A stretch of DNA of 10,607 nt from the NCBI GenBank assembly GCA_022708765.1, contig JAKIYB010000066.1, forward strand, positions 2,665-13,271. The letters are read 5' to 3'. Position 1 is the stretch's first letter. Each line of letters begins with the position of its first letter. Under the pieces are notes generated by a model that did not search any database, had not been told where the DNA came from, and saw only the letters and a program-made list of their open reading frames with translations. The position numbers and the translations under genes are program-made. This DNA is from Armatimonadota bacterium (GTDB taxonomy: Bacteria > Armatimonadota > Hebobacteria > CAIYQO01). This document shows positions 8,507 to 10,607 of the stretch, piece by piece.

Positions 8507-10279
8507 CTACATCTCCCGCGGTGCTTCAATACCAAGCAGGTCCAATCCCCGTGCCAGCGTGCGCTGGGCGGCGCGGCAGAGGGCGAGACGGGCCTGTTTG
8601 CTCGCTTCCGTCTCGGCGGTGAGAACCGGGCACTGGTCGTAGAAGCTGGAGAAAGCGGTCGCCAACTCGTAGAGGTAGGTACAGAGGGCGTGCGGGCGCA
8701 GTTCCGCCTCCACGTCCTCCACTACCTCAGCAAAGGCGAGAAGCTTCAGCGCCAGCGCGCGCTCAGCGGGATGCGACACCTCCGGCGCGGTGGTGATCGT
8801 GTCTTCCTCCACACCACCCTTGCGGAAGATGGAGCAGATGCGCGCGTGAGCATACTGCAGATAGGGCGCGGTATTGCCGACCAGCGCCAGCATGCGGTCC
8901 CAATCGAAGACGTAATCGTTGTTACGGTCCTGGCGCAGGTCGCTGTATTTCACCGCGCCGATGCCCACCGCGCGTGCCACCGCCCGCTTCTGGTCTTCCG
9001 GCAGATCGGGATTCTTTTCATTCACCACGGCGTAGGCGCGGGCGACCGCTTCGTCGAGCAGATCCACCAGTTTCACGTTCTCACCGCTGCGCGTTTTCAG
9101 CGGCTTGCCATCCTCGCCGAGTACGCTGCCAAAGGTAACATGCTCCAGCGCCACCCGCTCACTGCCGCGCACCGTCCACCCGCAAAGGTCGGCGACGGCG
9201 AAGACCTGAGCGAAGTGCAGCGCCTGCCGGGCATCGGTGACGTAAATGACGCGATCGGCGCTCAGCCCTTCGATGCGGAAGCGAATCGCCGCCAGGTCGA
9301 AGGTCTCGTAGTTATACCCGCCATCCGATTTCTGCACGATCACCGGCAACGGTTGGCCGTCTTTCCCTTTGAATTGCTCCAGGAAGACGCACATCGCCCC
9401 CTGCGACTCGGTGAGCGCGCCGCAGGCGGTCAGCGACGCCACCGTGCCCGCCAGTTGATCGCGGTAAAAGCTCTCGCCGCGCTCATCTTCCATGGTGAGT
9501 TGCACGCCAAGGTCGGTATAGACGCGGTAGACTTCCTGCATGGAGAGGCGCGTGATAGTCTGCCAGTCCGCCAACAGTCGCGGGTCGCCGCTCTGCAGTT
9601 CAACGAGGATGCGGTGTACCTCTTCGGAGGCGTTCGGGTCTACCTTCACGGCGGCGGTGGCGTCGCGATAGATCTGTTCAAGGTCGGCGACGGTGAGCAC
9701 CTGCAGCGGGTCATCGCCACGCGCCTCGATGTCGCGCAGCACCAGCCCGGCTTTCCAGAGCACCATGGCGATGGGCAGGCCCCAGTCGCCCAGGTGATTC
9801 TGGCGGATCACCCGCTCCCCGCGCGCTTCCAGTACGCGCCCAATGACGTCGCCGATAATCGTCGAGCGCAGATGGCCGACGTGCATCTGCTTGGCGATAT
9901 TCACCCCGGAGTAATCGAGCACCACCGTCTGCGGCACGCCCTCTTTCATCAGCTTCAGATTGGCGTCCGCAACGATGGCTTGCAGCGCCCCGCTGACCGC
10001 GTAGTCCGCCAGTGTGAGATTGATATAGCCCGGCGGCGCTACCTCGACCTTCGCGAAGACGTCCACATCACGAAGCAAATCGGCAATCTCACCGGCGATC
10101 GCGATGGGCGCTCTGCGGGCAACGCGCGCCAGCTTCATGGGTAGATTCATCGCGAAATCACCCATGGCGGGGTCTGGCGGCTCAGAGAGTTCGAGCTGTT
10201 CCGCGGGCAGTGCAATGCCAAGCCCTTCAGCATAACCGGTCAGCCGCTCGGCAATCAGGTGTTGCAGTCGTTCGCGCAT
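8507..10279 (-). CDS. argS: Arginyl-tRNA synthetase
   Basis: A 590-residue class I aminoacyl-tRNA synthetase that charges tRNA-Arg in the cytoplasm. An N-terminal additional domain (about 1-110, with GDFAMNLPMKLA at 40-51) recognises the tRNA elbow. The catalytic Rossmann domain opens with DYSGVNIAKQMHVGHLRST (122-140), which contains the HIGH motif as HVGH (133-136). The canonical KMSKS is replaced by GKPLKTRSG (391-399), as in most ArgRS. LRQDRNNDYVFDWDRML (448-464) and a DALR-type anticodon-binding helical bundle follow. The chain ends in LLGIEAPREM, the usual family terminus. The segment before HVGH reads SGVN where E. coli has SAPN, a mild substitution. GAGGAG lies 5 nt before ATG at 10279. 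Upstream is a perfect 16-bp inverted repeat, and the gene converges with lon. Confidence 0.97.
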   Translation of the reverse strand: MRERLQHLIAERLTGYAEGLGIALPAEQLELSEPPDPAMGDFAMNLPMKLARVARRAPIAIAGEIADLLRDVDVFAKVEVAPPGYINLTLADYAVSGALQAIVADANLKLMKEGVPQTVVLDYSGVNIAKQMHVGHLRSTIIGDVIGRVLEARGERVIRQNHLGDWGLPIAMVLWKAGLVLRDIEARGDDPLQVLTVADLEQIYRDATAAVKVDPNASEEVHRILVELQSGDPRLLADWQTITRLSMQEVYRVYTDLGVQLTMEDERGESFYRDQLAGTVASLTACGALTESQGAMCVFLEQFKGKDGQPLPVIVQKSDGGYNYETFDLAAIRFRIEGLSADRVIYVTDARQALHFAQVFAVADLCGWTVRGSERVALEHVTFGSVLGEDGKPLKTRSGENVKLVDLLDEAVARAYAVVNEKNPDLPEDQKRAVARAVGIGAVKYSDLRQDRNNDYVFDWDRMLALVGNTAPYLQYAHARICSIFRKGGVEEDTITTAPEVSHPAERALALKLLAFAEVVEDVEAELRPHALCTYLYELATAFSSFYDQCPVLTAETEASKQARLALCRAAQRTLARGLDLLGIEAPREM

Positions 10280-10294
10280 ATTGACTCCTCACAA

Positions 10295-10328
10295 CGAAGA
10301 ACCTTGCGAGTCCTCGCAAGGTTCTTCG
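10295..10328 (-). repeat. Perfect 16-bp inverted repeat in the argS leader (terminator or leader hairpin)
   Basis: CGAAGAACCTTGCGAG (10295-10310) is the exact reverse complement of CTCGCAAGGTTCTTCG (10313-10328), with only TC between. The stem stops 4 nt before the argS Shine-Dalgarno (10285-10290) and 28 nt after the stop codon of the upstream oxidoreductase gene. Read on the minus strand, the descending arm and following bases are TTCTTCGTTGTG, a weak T-rich run. It could be an intrinsic terminator for the oxidoreductase gene, a leader hairpin affecting argS, or a dimeric-protein operator. Confidence 0.75.
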
Positions 10329-10330
10329 AC

Positions 10331-10359
10331 AGTGTACCATATTTTCCGGATATTGTTAC
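10331..10359 (-). promoter_or_regulatory. Possible sigma-70-type promoter for argS
   Basis: On the minus strand GTAACA (10359-10354; 4 of 6 to TTGACA) is followed after 17 nt by TACACT (10336-10331; 4 of 6 to TATAAT). Initiation would fall at the beginning of the 16-bp repeat, so an argS transcript would start with that hairpin. The -35 overlaps the stop codon of the upstream gene. Matches are modest, so this is tentative. Confidence 0.35.
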
Positions 10360-10607
10360 ACGCAGGAAGGCACCTTGCCCAAGCTGACGAAACGCTTCGT
10401 CTCGGCGGATTCCAGGCAGGCGAGCATGACGGCCAGGCTTTTCGCGCCTTCCTCGCCGGGAATCGGGCACTTGCCCTTATTCACGCTCTCCACGAAGGTA
10501 GTCATGATGCCGGAGGCGGTCTGCCCGCCTTCGTCGTTCGTCTGCATCGCTTTTGTTTTAATCATCTGCCGTTCACCGTCGGCCATCTCGACGATGACGT
10601 TGTAGAC
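10356..10607 (-). CDS. Gfo/Idh/MocA-family oxidoreductase, C-terminal end (5' part outside window)
   Basis: The last 83 codons of a protein whose beginning lies beyond the right edge; the frame is open to the edge and stops at TAA (10358-10356). It carries the characteristic C-terminal pattern of Gfo/Idh/MocA NAD(P)-dependent dehydrogenases: a helix with SGIMTTFVESVNKGKCPIPG, then GEEGAKSLAVMLACLESAET and a final RFVSL. These enzymes oxidise or reduce sugars, inositols and related polyols. The NAD-binding N-terminal domain that would show specificity is not visible. It lies 76 nt upstream of argS on the same strand, with a strong hairpin between them, so co-transcription is uncertain. Confidence 0.85.
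   Translation of the reverse strand, partial: VYNVIVEMADGERQMIKTKAMQTNDEGGQTASGIMTTFVESVNKGKCPIPGEEGAKSLAVMLACLESAETKRFVSLGKVPSCV

Noticed and set aside
8690..10144. A 484-codon open frame on the plus strand opposite argS
   Set aside because: It is fully antisense to an intact, well-conserved argS. Its His/Arg/Gln-rich composition is typical of a high-GC shadow frame.

Overview
The window is ordinary, gene-dense bacterial chromosome. Most genes sit at roughly 60-68% GC in the lines I counted by hand, are preceded by clear Shine-Dalgarno sequences (GGAGG, GAGGAG, GGAAGGA), and lie close together. Three core housekeeping genes are recognisable: coaX (type III pantothenate kinase), lon (ATP-dependent protease) and argS (arginyl-tRNA synthetase). 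The phylum cannot be fixed from this sequence. A secreted M48 protease, a MurJ-like transporter and a Gfo/Idh/MocA oxidoreductase would suit many environmental, high-GC, Gram-negative-type bacteria. I saw no phage gene, transposase, CRISPR array, tRNA or rRNA.

Left block, minus strand, in order of transcription: a dimeric-type dUTPase-like NTP pyrophosphatase (4767-4393), a CPA2-type cation:proton antiporter (4375-3017), a secreted CAP-domain protein (2916-2374), a MurJ/MviN-family membrane protein (2314-632), and a secreted M48 metalloprotease that runs off the left edge (539-1). The gaps are 17, 100, 59 and 92 nt. The dUTPase and antiporter look co-transcribed, and the last three genes together look like an envelope or secretion group.

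Centre, plus strand: after a 197-nt divergent intergenic region come a 110-residue two-helix membrane protein of unknown function (4965-5297), coaX (5281-6018, overlapping it by 17 nt) and lon (6083-8461). Lon meets argS head-to-tail-end (convergent), with a GC-rich hairpin in the 45-nt gap between them.

Right block, minus strand: the last 83 codons of a Gfo/Idh/MocA oxidoreductase (10607-10356), then argS (10279-8507). The 76-nt gap between them holds a perfect 16-bp inverted repeat just upstream of the argS ribosome binding site, and a possible promoter.

The most unusual signal is in the MurJ-like gene. Its interior (about 690-2225) drops to about 40-48% GC in sampled lines, with an abrupt edge near 2225, while both ends of the same ORF match the high-GC background. 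The protein also lacks, by eye alignment, several charged residues that are critical in Escherichia coli MurJ. I found no convincing undescribed multi-gene system here.
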